Source of the DNA: Solanum dulcamara
Lineage: Eukaryota; Streptophyta; Magnoliopsida; Solanales; Solanaceae
Direction: 5' to 3'
NCBI RefSeq assembly: GCF_947179165.1
Contig: NC_077242.1
Coordinates: 36,763,097-36,827,096, forward strand
DNA: 64,000 nucleotides
Of the stretch, positions 35,985 through 48,703 are shown piece by piece. The position numbers and the translations under genes were made by a program. Position 1 is the first letter of the stretch. Every line of letters begins with the position of its first letter. The notes beneath the pieces were generated by a model, which saw only the letters and a list, made by a program, of their open reading frames with translations, did no database searches and had not been told where the DNA came from.

Positions 35985-36262
35985 ACATAGCCTTTTTTCC
36001 CACTGTGGAGCGACCATTATCTTTGGACATCCAGTCTTTAGCTAACTGTATGATTTGACTTTATATCTCTAATTATCGGTGTGCATTAGCTTATATGGGA
36101 TCTCATTCATCTCTGTTAGATCAGATTTGTAGCCGTCAGTTAAAGGATGAGGAGTTAGTCATACTACGAGATCGGGTTTTGGAAGGTGATGCCGATCTGG
36201 CTACCTTAGATTCAAATGGGGTTTTGAAGTTTAGTGGTCGACTTATGTTTCAAGAGTTGGGA
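35985..36262 (+). pseudogene. Gypsy pol fragment between RNase H and integrase
   Basis: A short open stretch on the plus strand reads RQLKDEELVILRDRVLEG and, after an acidic linker, GVLKFSGRLMFQE. This is typical of the linker before the integrase zinc finger of chromoviruses. It ends in a stop and is joined straight to LTR U3, so integrase and the 3' region are deleted. Confidence 0.75.
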
Positions 36263-38479
36263 GTTTGATTCAGTTGAGGTGTCGCTAAAGCGATACCCAC
36301 TATTCAGGTGGGTTTCGCTTAAGCGATCGCCGGATGCTTGCTAAAGTGACACCTGAGGGTCATTCTTAAGACCCAAATTTTAGATTTAAATTTCAAATTT
36401 AGTTATCTCCTTGAATTCTTGGGCGATTTGGGAAATTCAAAAGGATAACTTACATAGATTTTTTAGGGGAACCCAGTGGTTTATTCATAATTAGGAGTTG
36501 ATGCTTTCTTTAAGGTAATTTCCCCTCTTTCCTATTCTTCTAATGTTTTTGAGCTAGTAGTTGATCATGAATGCATGATAGTGTTGGGGCTGATTTGGTA
36601 TGTGAATTGTGTTCCCGTGTTGAACATACACTGGGGGTAGTAGTTAGAGCCTATTTTTGGAGTCAATTCTATAAGTTACAATGCCGTTCCCACAAATCTC
36701 AATTTTTGACTCTAATAGTAGCCCATCTCTGAATTCATTAATTTTAGTGTCATAACGACCGTATTAATGTTATGATTCTATTGTTGATAGCGTGGAATTA
36801 TTCAGAGGTCATTCAGAAAGAAAACGCTCCAATTTTGTGTACTGAAGTTTATGGGATCGGTGTACAGGTAGGCTACAATTTTTTCCCTTATTAAACTGAG
36901 CATGTTTAGGAATTTGTATATTCAATTGTATGACTCTTGTGGTTGTTGGTTGTTCCTATCCTGTGATAAATATTGTGCCTATGGTTATATGGTTGGAAGC
37001 ATGTGGGGCCTTATTCTAGGCTTAGACTAGTGATTTCCTTATACTTTCTCTAGTTTGGTGTCGTTGGGCCTTTGAACTTCTCTGACATCATTTCAGACGA
37101 TTAGCTCCCTATTGACTGATATAACAGATTTGAGTCTGGTAGTTTAAGCTTTAACTAGGTGGTAACTTTGCTTGTGACCTTACCTTAATAATGCCCTATT
37201 CTCCTATCCATCCTATATCACTTAGATCTTGATTTTTAAGTATCTTCTCGATGATTCGGGTTATATTTGGTATGGGATAGACTGGTGCATTGATGACACT
37301 CAGTTTGGAGGTACTCCCCATGATGTACAGTTAATCGCTGATTCTAATTTGGTTCATTCCCCTTGCTACAACTACCTAGTTGAAGTTCATGGTCCAGCTT
37401 ACTTGTATTCGGCTCCATAGCTATAGTTACCTGATTAAATTCCATGGTCTAGCTTACTTATGGTCAGGATCCTTAGCTATAATTACCCATTTGAAGTCAG
37501 TGGTCTAGCTTACATCGACTCTTGGCTATAGTTACCCAGTCGAAATCTGTGTTCTAGCTTATTCGTGTTGACTTATTATCTACAGTTACCTGATTGAAGT
37601 TCGTGGTCCAGCTTACAGGTGGTTCAATTCCTGATTCCCTGATGAATCTTCAGTTCAATGTCTTCATCTACTCTCAGTTTTGGGTTGAGGTATTAGAGTT
37701 GGGAATGGTTCAGTTCAAGTACAAGAAATAGTGATATTATTGGATTCCTTTTGGCTCTGTTCTTTTTTCCTTCAGCTATTCCTGCATCTATCAGGCTTAT
37801 AGGAGTCCATGAAGGTTATTACTCTGTACTTGTACACGAGCATACCCATCGGGTTTATGGGAGCCCACCAGATTTAGTTAGATTCTTTCTCTTAGTCTGT
37901 TTGTATGTTCGTGTACATACCCACATTTTCTTTTTGCCTTGTCTATGGTGGTGATCTTTTACTCGCCTTTCAGCTTACTTTTGCTTACCTTGCTCAGTCG
38001 TCCTATGATGCCTACTGGTTACCTATAGCTTTTCTACTCATACTACACTCTATATTTATTTTAGTGATATATGTCCGAGTCCTAGCTACCAACATTGATT
38101 TGAGCCAGCTGCGGTCGTGATCGGAGGTGAGGGTGAGCACATTAAGTCATGGATTTACCCATCACCTTCTGTATATCATTTTGCCTATCATTTGCTTTTT
38201 GAGACAACTTTATTTCTGTGGTCCACTTTTGGGACTTGTACTCTTTTACTAGTATCTCTATATACATGACTTCCAGGTTTTGGGAGGGATCCTTTTTGTT
38301 TGTATATATTTATTTGCTTCCGCCCATTCATGTATGCTCTTATTTCTTTACTGTTTTAGATTGTATTTTTAGTATTCTACCCTAACATCCCATTACACAC
38401 AATTTAAGGGTATGGGTTGGCTTGCCTACCGCTGATTTATAGTAGGCGCTATCATGACCTGAGAAATTGGGACGTGACA
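36263..38479 (+). mobile_element. Plus-strand gypsy LTR, left end truncated
   Basis: U3 has CGCTAAAGCG, CGCTTAAGCG and GCGATCGC words (36285-36355). The right end GGGACGTGACA at 38479 is a canonical LTR terminus. A hairpin GCCTAC/GTAGGC (38424-38447) lies just before the end. After 38479 the sequence is minus-strand RT, so this LTR interrupts or abuts another element. GAAAG follows, but no matching TSD could be found at the broken left side. Confidence 0.75.
37375..37618. repeat. Five imperfect units of about 50-57 bp in the LTR
   Basis: Each unit reads roughly GCTAYAGTTACCTGATTGAA, then GTTCRTGGTCYAGCTTAC. The unit starts are at about 37375, 37420, 37476, 37526 and 37579. Confidence 0.75.
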
Positions 38480-40439
38480 GAAAGAAACCGACCTTAGCCA
38501 AAAATCACATTTGCTAAACTTTGCATACAAGTGATGGTCCTTAATAATTTTCAAAACAATCCTCAAATGATTGGCATGGTCTTCCTCACTCCTTAAGTAA
38601 AACAAAATATCATCAATAAAGATGATCACAAACACATTCAAATATTGCCTAAATACCCTGTTCATTAATTCCATAAAAGCTGCAGGGGTATTCGTTAGTC
38701 CAAAAGACATAACCATAAATTCAAAGTGACCATCCGAGTTCTAAAAGCCATCTTTGGAATATCACACTCCGTTATCCTTAATTGATGATAACCGAAATGG
38801 AGATGAATCTTTGAAAAGTAACTGGCCCCTTGTAATTGATAAAACAAATTATTTATCCTTGAAATTGGATATTTGTTCTTTATGGTGACTTTATTCATTT
38901 CCATAATCCATACACATTCGGAGTGGCCCATCTTTCTTCCTAACAAATAAGATGGGAGCACCCCAAGGTGAAATGCTTGGTCTAAAACCTTTATCCAAAT
39001 AATCCTTCAGTTGCTCTTTCAACTCCTTAAGTTCCACCGGAGTCATACGATAAGGAGGAATAGAAATAGGTTGACTATCGGGAAGGAGATTTATGCCAAA
39101 TTCAATTTTACTTTCAAGAGGGACACCAAGCAAATCATCGGGGAACACACCAGGAAACTCATTAACTATAGGGACCGACTCAAGAGTAGGAGTTTCAGAA
39201 TCAACTTCCCTAACTCACACTATATGATAAATGCACCCTTTGGAAATCATTTTCCAGGCCTTAATACATGAAATGAATCGACCCTTAACCACTGAATCAT
39301 TACCCTGCCATTCAAGAATAAGCTCATTAGGAAATTGAAACTTGACTCTATGGGTCCTATAATCAATGGATGCATAAGAGGCATATAACCAATCCATATC
39401 GAGAATGATGTCAAAATTGGTCAAGTCAAGCTCAACGAGATCGCAAGGGATAAATTTAAACAAGATTGACACAAGACAATTTCTATACTCCTTTAGCCAT
39501 AACTGACTCACCTATGGGAGTATAAACGAAAAAAGGTTCCATCAATATTTTAGGGCTAACATCAAACATTATAGCCACATAAGAAGTAACAAAGACAATT
39601 TTGCACCCTGATCAAGCAAAGCATAAACATCATAGTAAAAGACCCATAACATACCGCCAACTATATCGGGAGTCTCCTCCAGCTCTACCCTACCATGAAG
39701 AGCATAAAACTTGTTGTTGCGTTGACCATCCTTAGTTTGAGCTTGGGCACCATTTGGAACTTGGCATCCTTGAGAAACTTGGCCTTGTGGATGGCCTTCT
39801 CTACCCTTGTTAGCAACATGAGGGCACTCAGATTGCCTATGTCCCATCTTACCACATCCAAAGCAATAACCCATTCCTATCAAACATCTCCCTCCATGAT
39901 TCATCACACATTTTGCACACTTGGGAAATCAAGGGATACTATAATTCACACCTCCTCCTTGAACATTAGGATATGGCACCCTATCATTCACAAGTTTCTT
40001 TCCCAAATGTTGGCCTTATTGAGAACGACCACTACTACCACCGATCCTCGTATTTGGGTACCCACCTTCATACCGAGCTCTCTTAGAATCTCTTATTCTC
40101 ATCTCTTTGAGATTCTCTCCCTCAATTTGCTCGACAAAGGTCATAAGTCGGGATATGTCCATCTCATTAATAGGCATGGTGGTACGAAATTCCTTAGCAA
40201 ACAAGTTGTGTATTCCAGATATAAATTGACTCATTCAGACACATGGATCGGCAACCAATGAAGGAATATACTTGGAGAGTTTTGTGAACTTTAGGGCATA
40301 ATCCCTCATTCTCATGTTGCCTTGTCAAGATTTATAAACTCAACACCTTAGTTCCCTTAGCTCAAGAGGGTAAAAGCAGTCAAGGAAAGCAAGTTTGAAG
40401 GCTTCCCATTCAATAGGTCCTTTGTCCACCCTTTCTATA
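38480..40439 (-). pseudogene. Minus-strand gypsy gag (C-terminal part), protease and RT
   Basis: From right to left on the minus strand: the gag core tail (VDKGPIEWEAFKLAFLDCFY) sits near 40439. A zinc knuckle CFGCGKMGHRQSEC lies at about 39825-39866. The protease-like LLDQGAKLS is at about 39610, with the site altered. RT spans 38480-39150, with [51 protein letters not shown] and [11 protein letters not shown]. The motif KIDLRSGYHQ reads KIHLHFGYHQ, so the first catalytic Asp is replaced by His. The element is cut off on the left at the LTR ending at 38479 and continues on the right, beyond the Ogre-like insertion, at 51259. Confidence 0.88.
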
Positions 40440-42171
40440 TGCAGACACATAATTTTTGACTGAATTTGAGATTTTACATAATTTTTAGTTCTTAAATATT
40501 TATTTTATATCTAAATTTAATATTTTGATTTTATCTTTTTTTAGTAAGTTTATTTTAAAAGATTTGAAAACTACAAAAACAGAGGCACATTTTAGTATAA
40601 ATTTTGTTTTAAAGAAAAAGAAATTTACAAAAAATGTCTTCTTTTAATTTTTAGTTTAATAAATAAGGTAGTACTTTCTAAATTATATCTCTTTAGATTA
40701 GCTATTAACTTTTCTTTTCTTTTATTAAGTTCAAAATAGTTTCCTAATATTTTTATAATTATATTTTATTTTTATGTTTTCTTTAAAATAAAACCAGATA
40801 AAAAAACAATCATCCACTCTCACCCTCACATAATCTCTCACTCCTACACTATAAACTATAAACACACCCACACAAAAAAAGAACCTCATAGGATCCTTAC
40901 AAAAAAATCTGCACGGAAGAGAAAAAAAAAGAGCACAACACACCAAAAAGAGAAAAGAAAGTAGAGAGAAAACGAAAAACATTTTCTTATCTTTTCTTCC
41001 TTTCTAATCACTTTCATATTTACATATACCAACAAAAAAAATTGTGGGTGTCCTAATCAAGCATCGGCCAAGATTTTGTTGTATTGGTTTCTTCTTTTGA
41101 GGTTCAACTTTATCTTATCTCTTTAATTATTTATGGAGTTTTATGTAATTATATGATAAGTTTGTTTTGTTTTTAATATGATTGAAATGAATATTGGGTT
41201 AAATTTTATATTTTTATTTAATTAATGAAAATAACTCTAATTGATGATTATCTGTATTTATTTATTTATTATTCGCTGTTGTTATCTCTTACAAATGGGA
41301 TGGATAGTGACGGTGTTGTTTTCTTGATTTAGATACCAATAACGATAAAATAAAGATTATTCAGCTCATAGAATTTATTGTAATTTTTATTTTATTGAAA
41401 AAAATAATATTTATTTTAGCAATTAATCATTGTTTTGTTGGATTGAAAAGAAATTGCAATACGTATGATGTTAAGTCTAAGAGTAATAAAATAAAATGAT
41501 ATGGAAATGATCAAAAATATTTATGTTGTATCCTAGAAGTTTAGATTTATTCTACTTTATTTGATTTTCTATATAAGGGATGAATATTTTTTTTAATGTT
41601 CGACGAAGTTTCAAGCACGTTAAAAAATATTTGTTTCAATTAAGAATGTGATTACACATCTTTCATTTTAGACATTAAAATAAAGTCAAGGATGCGGTGA
41701 CGTACCATGTCAAAAAATAATTTAAACTCTCATTAATTTAAATTAAGATTTGTAGACAGAAAGTATTAGCTAGGTTGCACTTGAGAGAAGAAAGCAGTTA
41801 TGCTTTGCATCATGATTGAGACCAATAAATTTTAACAATAATATAATGTGAGAAAGTCTATAACCTATAAAAAAATATATCCAAAATAAATTAAGTTTGA
41901 GTATAAGTTAGTAAAAGCAACTATGCTAGAACAATGGGACTCCAGTGGTACCTAATACCTTACCCTCGGTCAGCAAAATTCCTTACCCGAATTTCTAGTT
42001 TGTAGACCAATAAAATAAAGAGTCAACTTTGTTTTGATTAGAGATTTAAATAAGGTGACTTGGAACATCGAAACTCAATTCCAAGTGAAGTCTCTGAAAT
42101 AAATAATAAAATAGTCCCTTTTCAATGCCATCATTTAAATTGGAAAAACCTGCGAAAAAAGGGGTGTGACA
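40440..42171 (+). repeat. 5' LTR of the Ogre-like element
   Basis: This 1732-bp LTR starts TGCAGACACATAATTTTTG and ends AGGGGTGTGACA. Compared with the 3' LTR it lacks about 60 bp containing the TATA-like TTATATAC, at about 40810. Confidence 0.88.
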
Positions 42172-42175
42172 TCTA

Positions 42176-42194
42176 TGGCGACTCTGATGGGGAC
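42176..42194 (+). promoter_or_regulatory. Primer binding site, tRNA-Arg type
   Basis: TGGCGACTCTGATGGGGAC lies four bases after the 5' LTR. Ogre elements use a tRNA-Arg site of the form TGGCGACTCYGCTGGGGAC; two positions have drifted. Confidence 0.75.
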
Positions 42195-43430
42195 TCTTTA
42201 GAAGTCGAACTTTATTATATTGATTTGTACTTGCTTTAATTATTTTGCTATATTGTGTTTTCTTTTGCTTAATCTGGTAATTGCTCACTTTTTTATTACT
42301 TTAATATTGTTGAACTGCCTATAAACTATTTTTCTCTCGTGCACCCCTTTAAGTCTCAAAAAACATAAAATAGCAAGGAATCCAATGATGCATCCTACTT
42401 TCTATTAAGATAAAACTGGAGTGTCTTGGCACCCAGTAAAGGATTATTAGTAACACTTATTAAGTAGGGTTGGACCAGCAATGAAGTCGGAATAGAGCTG
42501 CTACCGATAAGTTGCACCTCCTTGGCTAGAGTGTCCACTCCAGCAAGCCAGTCTAGACACCTATCTCCTTAAGATTTAAACCTAGTAAACTGAAACAAGG
42601 ACATATTTATCCCTAGTTAGTCTCCAGTTATTTGTATCATTTGCATTTGACTTAATGGGACTCGACACAGGAGTCTTGGCCATCTAGGATCGGGGTCCCT
42701 CTTTTTATCTAACCAACAAAAGTATATGTTATTTGTTATATTATTTGGAAAGTCTTTGAATATTGACCAATTTTATTGTGATCACTAAAATGAAAGAAAG
42801 TTTGACCTTCAAATTTTACATAAAAGAATAAAAGAAAGAGGGAGAAAACGCAATTTGTTTTCTTTCTTATTTTAAAAATTCTTAAGAAAAAATAGAAATT
42901 ACAAAAAAAAAAAAGATTTTCACTTCTTAATAAAATCACAAAAAGATTTTTCTTTAAGTTTCTTTTCTATAGTTTGTAAAATAAAAATTCAAAATATTTT
43001 GCTTTCATAATACTTTAAAAAATCTAGTCAAGTTTTAATATCTAAAAGTTTATTTAACTGTCCAATTTGAATGAACTACACACACCTAATTCTTATCTTG
43101 ATGAGATCTTATTCCTGTTCTTAAGCATGAATACGTAGGCAATCCCAAATAAGTTCGTTTAATGCATTTTCAAATTAATTTTTTTAAAAAATTAAATAAA
43201 AAATGGATGCAGTTGAGCAACTCGAGATTAACCATCTGATTGTCTAAGCTCTTCTATAAATAAAAAGACATCTGTATGCATGAAGTGCAACATGTGGTTA
43301 GAACTGAATAATATCTAATCCTAACAAGTTTCATTGTCCATACACACAGTTAACTTAAAAGGTGGCTAGTTGGTTTGTGGTTAAACTAGAGTCTCACTCA
43401 TAAAATACAAGGTCGAAGGAAAAAGGAAAA
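42195..43430 (+). other. Ogre-like leader region
   Basis: No long frame. It contains the first of three copies of the GAACTAC...ATACGTAGGC block (43072-43148). The region around 42420-42560 (CTTGGCACCCAGT, TCCAGCAAGCCAGTCTAGACAC) holds nothing I can assign. Confidence 0.5.
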
Positions 43431-45230
43431 ATGACTCACAAATATGGATCAGAGTCAGATAATAAAGAAGTTCGAAATGAGTTTGTTGAACGTGAATTAG
43501 AATTAGAGGAAGAAGTAAGATGGTGAGACAACAAATGGCTGAAATTTATCTAGTTTGGATGAATGAACAAGCTCCACCTTTTTCAATTGCTAAATTTACT
43601 AATGTAAAGATGTCGGTTCCATTCAAGTCTCGACAAGTGACCCATTTTATCCACCTGGTTTTAGCTCATTCGTTAATGTATCCCATACTGCGGGAACCTC
43701 CAAACTGCGCTCTCAAAATGCACCCCTAATAAGTAATCCACTTTTCATGCCCACTGAGCAGAGTAATATTGTTTCTCAACCACCGTTGGTAAATAAATCC
43801 AACAATCAATCAAACGTTCATCATGATTGTTCTCTTATATAGATTGAGAAAAATGCTAAGAGCGAGGAACATTAGGAGATGACAAGAAAAATGAAAAGTT
43901 TAGAGTAGAGTGTGAGAGATATGCAAAGATTGGAAAGTCACAAAAGCATCTCATTCAGTGATTTGTGCATATTTCCTCACGTTCATTTACCAATCGATTT
44001 TAAGACTCCAAAATTTGAGTAATGTGATGGCCATGGGGATCCTATAGCTCATTTGAAGAAATATTGCAATCAATTGAGAGGGACTGACGGCAAAGAGGAA
44101 TTGCTCATGGCTTATTTTGGGAAAGGCCCGGTTGGAATTTCCTTAGAATGGTTCATAAGTCAAGATGTTTCTAATTGGCATTACATGGCATGATTTGGCT
44201 CGATGTTTTGGTCAGTAGTTCCAATATAACATTGACATTGTGCCAGATCGTACTTCACATGCCAACATGAGGAAAAAGACCACTGAAACTTTTTGTGAAT
44301 ATGATATTGGTGGAGGGAGCAAGCTGCTAGGGCTAAGCCACCAATGAAGGTGTCCAAAATGATTGATGTTTTTCTCTAGGAAAAAGAACCTGACTACTTT
44401 TATTATTTGCTTTCCGTTGTTGGAAAAACATTTGCCGAAGTTATTAAGATTGGCAAAATGGTGGAAAATGGCACCAAGTCTGGAAATATTATAAGTCAAG
44501 CTGCTTTGGAAGTCAGGACATAAGTGATTAAAATGGATTGGGAAGTCTTGGTGGAAAGAAAATGATGGAAGATGTAGCAATTGTTATGTTAGGAACAACA
44601 AAAAGCCAAGGGGTCCACTTTATCAATATGCACTGTCTCAATTCCGCCACTATCAGCCAATGCAAGAAACACAATACTCTATTGTCCCACCTCAATATGC
44701 AGTCTATAGCACACTACAATATGCACATCTGTCAAACCATCCCCAATGGCAGGCACCAACACATCAACATGCTCGTCCTTCTCCTCAAAATTTTAGAGCA
44801 CCATATAGCCCCTATCCAAGGCAGAATTTTAGAGGAGTTTAGAGACCTATGAATAATTTCACACCAATTGGAGAGTCTTACACAAGTTTATTTGAGAAAT
44901 TGAAAATTTTGAACATGATCGAATAGATTCCTTAAAATTATACAGATCCACGTGCAAAAGGTTTCAATCCTACAAAATGATGTGCATACCATTCTGAAGC
45001 TCCAGGGCACAATACTGAAGATTGTCGAACTTTAAAAACGTAGGTAGAAAAGACGATCCAAGAAAAAATGATGAACCCCCAAATGTTAATCAGAATCCTC
45101 TGTTGGCACATAATGATGTTCACTTTATTGATATGATATGTGATGACAAAGAGTTTGATAAATATCTCAATTCTCAAGAAAAGACAATTTAAATTGCTGA
45201 AGTTTCTATAAAGGCTAATGTACAAAGTAG
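43431..45230 (+). pseudogene. Broken Ogre/Tat gag
   Basis: Gag would form the virus-like particle and bind RNA. Starting at an ATG at 43431 (MTHKYGSESDNKEVRNEFV), the reading shifts frame to QQMAEIYLVWMNEQAPP (43526-43580). It continues with SISFSDLCIFPHVHLPIDFK (43950 on), CDGHGDPIAHLKKYCNQLRG (44025-44085) and LLMAYFGKGPVGISLEWF (44103-44155). Further on are KPPMKVSKMIDVF, IGKMVENGTKSG (about 44450), QNFRAPYSPYPRQNFRGV (to 44842), and a zinc-knuckle-like CAYHSEAPGHNTEDC (44980-45030). This order is characteristic of Ogre/Tat gag. At least six stops or frameshifts make it non-functional. Confidence 0.85.
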
Positions 45231-47320
45231 TGGCTAAGACGTCAAACTTGGTGATTGAGAAGACACTCTTCTTTTCTCTAAAAACGAGTGTATGAGTTAT
45301 TTATTTTGTCGTCATTTCTGCTATGCAATTCGGATTTTTATTTTTGTTTCGAGTCAAATCCTTCAATCAATTTTTTTATTTTTTGTGGAGTCTTGTCGTA
45401 GTTTAGGTTATTACAAGATCGTAACCTAAAATTTAGTTTGGTATCTTGTCTTCAAGTCTTTTATCCTTTTACTTAATATAATTTTTATTCTGTGTCACTT
45501 TGATCCATTTTATCCAGCTCTTCTTATGTACATCTTTTTTCAATTCAGTTTTGGCGACATGATATGCATATATAGTATGGGTATATCTTAAAATCATATC
45601 TAGTCATGGAATGAATACATCAAAGAAGTTGAAAAATATTTGAGGAAATGAATTAAGGACTAAAATACTTTGACCCGTCCTTTGATATCGAATGAGGTTA
45701 GAAAGAAAAGTTCCATCCATATTGACATATATCATTTGTTGTGAAGAAGATATTGCTCAAATGGAGATTTTTAATTGACAAACATGGAACAAATGATATA
45801 CATATCCATCAGTACATATGTTGTAAAGAGATATTGTATGACTTTCACTTCTTATCTTAAAATGACTACTTGTATTTGACATTTTTAATAATTGATATGA
45901 CGAAGGCATTTCATTCTACTATCCAAACACTGTGTAATCCTTTGTAGTCCTTCTGAGCCTTAATTTTATTTTCTTTCATACCCCTCTCTTGGAATCAAAA
46001 TACAATTAAAAAAAAAGAAATGAGTGACAAAAAAGTGTCAAGAAAAAAAAGAAAAAGAAGATAAGTCAAAAAAAATAATCACAACAAAACTATCTTTCTG
46101 AACTACGTTCGACCTAATTCTTATTTTGACAAGATACGTAGGCAGCCCTATTCTTTGGTTCTTTCCAATCAAGAAAAAAATCTAGAAATTCCCCTTCACA
46201 ATAACTGGGGAAAAAATAAGAGTTTTTATTTTTTGCACAAAGAGTCAATTCAAAAAGTTATAAGTTTTAATTTTGTTACAAGTATTATTTTTGAGCTTTC
46301 ATGTCCTCTTTTGTTTCTAACCCTGTCCATATCATATTACAATCAAAAGAAATACCTCTTATCAATATTTTTAGAATGACAAGTCAAGCAAGTTTTCACT
46401 GTTGATTATCATATAATAAAAAGTGTCATGTCGTTTGCATTAGGAATGAAAGATGAGAGACACTTATTGGTGAAAACCCTCATGGACATTGTAAGGCGAT
46501 GGTGAGTGAGAGACAAATAAAATGGGAGAGACCTTTTGGTGAAAACCTTTCGAAGCACCATAAGTCAAATGTGAGCCAGTAATCTAGTGCAAAAGTTAGA
46601 TAGTAAGAGTTTGACTTCAAAAGTTCAAAGTTCGACAAGGATGAATGTTATATTGATTGGATAGATTAGGCCATTTAATTAAAAATGTATGTCATGATCA
46701 TTGAAGCCGACTATACCATTTCAGAAAGGCTTTTCTTTTCATATTTTCAATCAAGACACCTCGTGTAAAATAATAATTTATTTTTATTTCTGCATTGAGT
46801 TTATATTATTCTTTGAGTCTCTCCATGTTAAAACAAGTAAGAAATGATGTCGAAATTTGCTACCAACATTCCAAATGAGCAAAGTAAAGACCGGCCAACA
46901 CATCTAAGGTGACAAGATTCAAGAAGAAATGATATTCAAAATAATTTATTGTGGTTGACAAGTTCAATGATTATTAGAATGAGAGATTAATACATCAAAT
47001 ATGAGGTCTGAAGTTTTGGAAATCAGATAGAGAGGACTTCAATACTAAGGGCTACAAATATATGTTGGACAGACAACAAACAAGATCCACTCAAGCTGCA
47101 ATTAGAGTCAAATATGCAAGTAACAAGAATGGTCATCCTCAAAGCCAAGACCACACACCAACCATCATTTTCTATACTCACAATTTTTCTTCTTTCATTC
47201 TTTTTCTAAACAGGAGAAATGTTGCTGACATAAAGTTTATCTTGAAGACTCAAGTTTGAAAACATGGTTACAATTAATAAAAACTTTTTTTAAAATGCAT
47301 GCACAATTATTTTTCATTCT
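45231..47320 (+). other. Non-coding interior of the Ogre-like element (pol deleted)
   Basis: Protease, RT and integrase should follow gag here, but no recognisable pol motif is present in any frame. The second GAACTAC...ATACGTAGGC block is at 46100-46148. A pair of GAGAGAC...TTGGTGAAAACC segments lies at about 46455-46550. The rest is AT-rich DNA with chance frames up to 74 codons. Confidence 0.6.
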
Positions 47321-48300
47321 TCTCCTATGATAAAAACTTCCTAGTCTGAGATAGCTATTTTCCATTTTCTCCTAGGATAAACACTTCCTAGTCTGAGATA
47401 TTTTTTTATTTTCTCCTATGATAAAAACTTCCTAGTCTGAGACATTTATTTTTGATTTTCTCCTAGGATAAACACTTCCTAGTCTAAGACTTTTATTTTT
47501 CATTTTCTCCTAGGATATACACTTTCTAGTCTGAGACATTTGCTTTTTATTTTCTACTAGGATAAACACTTCCTAATCTGAGACATTTATTTTTTATTTT
47601 CTCCTATGATAAACACTTTCTAGTCTAAGACATTTAATTTTCATTATCTCCTACGATAAACACTTCCTAGTCTAAGATATTTAATTTTCATTATCTCCTA
47701 GGATAAACACTTCCTAATCAGAGATATTTATTATTCATTTTGTCCAAGGATAAACACCGCCTAGTCTGAGATATTTATTTTTTATTTTCTCCTAGGATAA
47801 ACACCTCCAAGTTTGACACAATCATTTTTTATTTTCTTCTTGGATAAATACTTTTTAGTCTGAGACATTTATTTTTTATTTTCTCCTAGGATAAACACTT
47901 TCTAGTCTGAGACATCTATTTTTCATTTTCTCTAGAATAAACACTTCCTAGTCTAAGAGTTATTTTTTCATTTTCTCCTAAGATAAACACTTCCTATTCT
48001 GAGATGTTTATTTTTTATTTTATTTGTTTTCTCCTAGGATAAACACTTTCTAGTATGCGACAATTATTTTTCATTTTTGTCCTTAGGATAAAAACTTCCT
48101 AGTATGAGACCTCTATTTTTTATTTTTTCCTAAGATAAACACTTCCTAGTCTAAGACAGTTTATTTTTCATTATCTTCTAGGATGAACGCTTCCTAGTCT
48201 AAGATATTAACTTAGATTTTTCTCCTAGGATAAACACTTCCTAGTTTGAGATATTTTTATTTTTATTTTTTCTCCTAGGATAAATACTTGCTAGTCTGAG
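47321..48300. repeat. Minisatellite A: about 21 copies of a ~47-bp unit
   Basis: The core TCCTAGGATAAACACTTCCT followed by AGTCTGAGA and a T/A-rich spacer repeats about every 47 bp. Units differ by substitutions and small indels. Each core includes the palindrome TCCTAGGA or a variant. It lies between gag and the 3' LTR. Confidence 0.92.
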
Positions 48301-48402
48301 TTTATTGTTCAAAATTTACATTTACTTATATAACACAAAAAAAATCATTGAATGCTAGGCCCAAAAGTTTTGTTCGTGTTGTTGATCTATGCGATTTAGT
48401 TT

Positions 48403-48703
48403 AGTAGGACCCTCCTATATAATGGGATTAGCAGGGCCCTCCTGCCTGATGAATTTTATTTAGTAGGACCCTCCTACCTAATGGAATTTAGGTTAGCAGG
48501 ACCCTCCTACATAAAGGGACTAGTAGGACCCTCCTACATAATGAAATTTAGTTTAGCAGGATCCTCCTACATAATGGGACTAATAGGACCATCCTATATA
48601 ATGGGATTTAGTTAAGCAGGACCCTCTTACATAATAGGATTAGTAGGACCCTCCTACATAATTAGACTAGTATGACCCTCCTAAACAATGGGACTAGTAG
48701 GAT
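48403..48703. repeat. Minisatellite B: about 10 copies of a 27/33-bp unit
   Basis: The unit AGYAGGACCCTCCTACATAA alternates between shorter (ATGGGACT) and longer (ATGGGATTTAGTTT) spacers. Each copy has a small inverted repeat TAGGA/TCCTA. It starts 103 bp after minisatellite A. Confidence 0.92.

Noticed and set aside
38475..38484. GAAAG after the LTR end at 38479 as a TSD
   Set aside because: The left end of that LTR is truncated, so no second copy exists to test it.
39695..40261. 188-codon plus-strand frame
   Set aside because: It runs antisense to gag/zinc knuckle of the minus-strand gypsy element; openness follows from the opposite strand's codon bias. No recognised domain.
47062..47259. 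65-codon frame in the Ogre-like element
   Set aside because: No similarity to gag or pol motifs; lies in AT-rich non-coding interior next to a minisatellite.
47321..48703. CRISPR-like array
   Set aside because: Units are imperfect, spacers are low-complexity and themselves repeated, and the setting is a plant retrotransposon. They are minisatellites.
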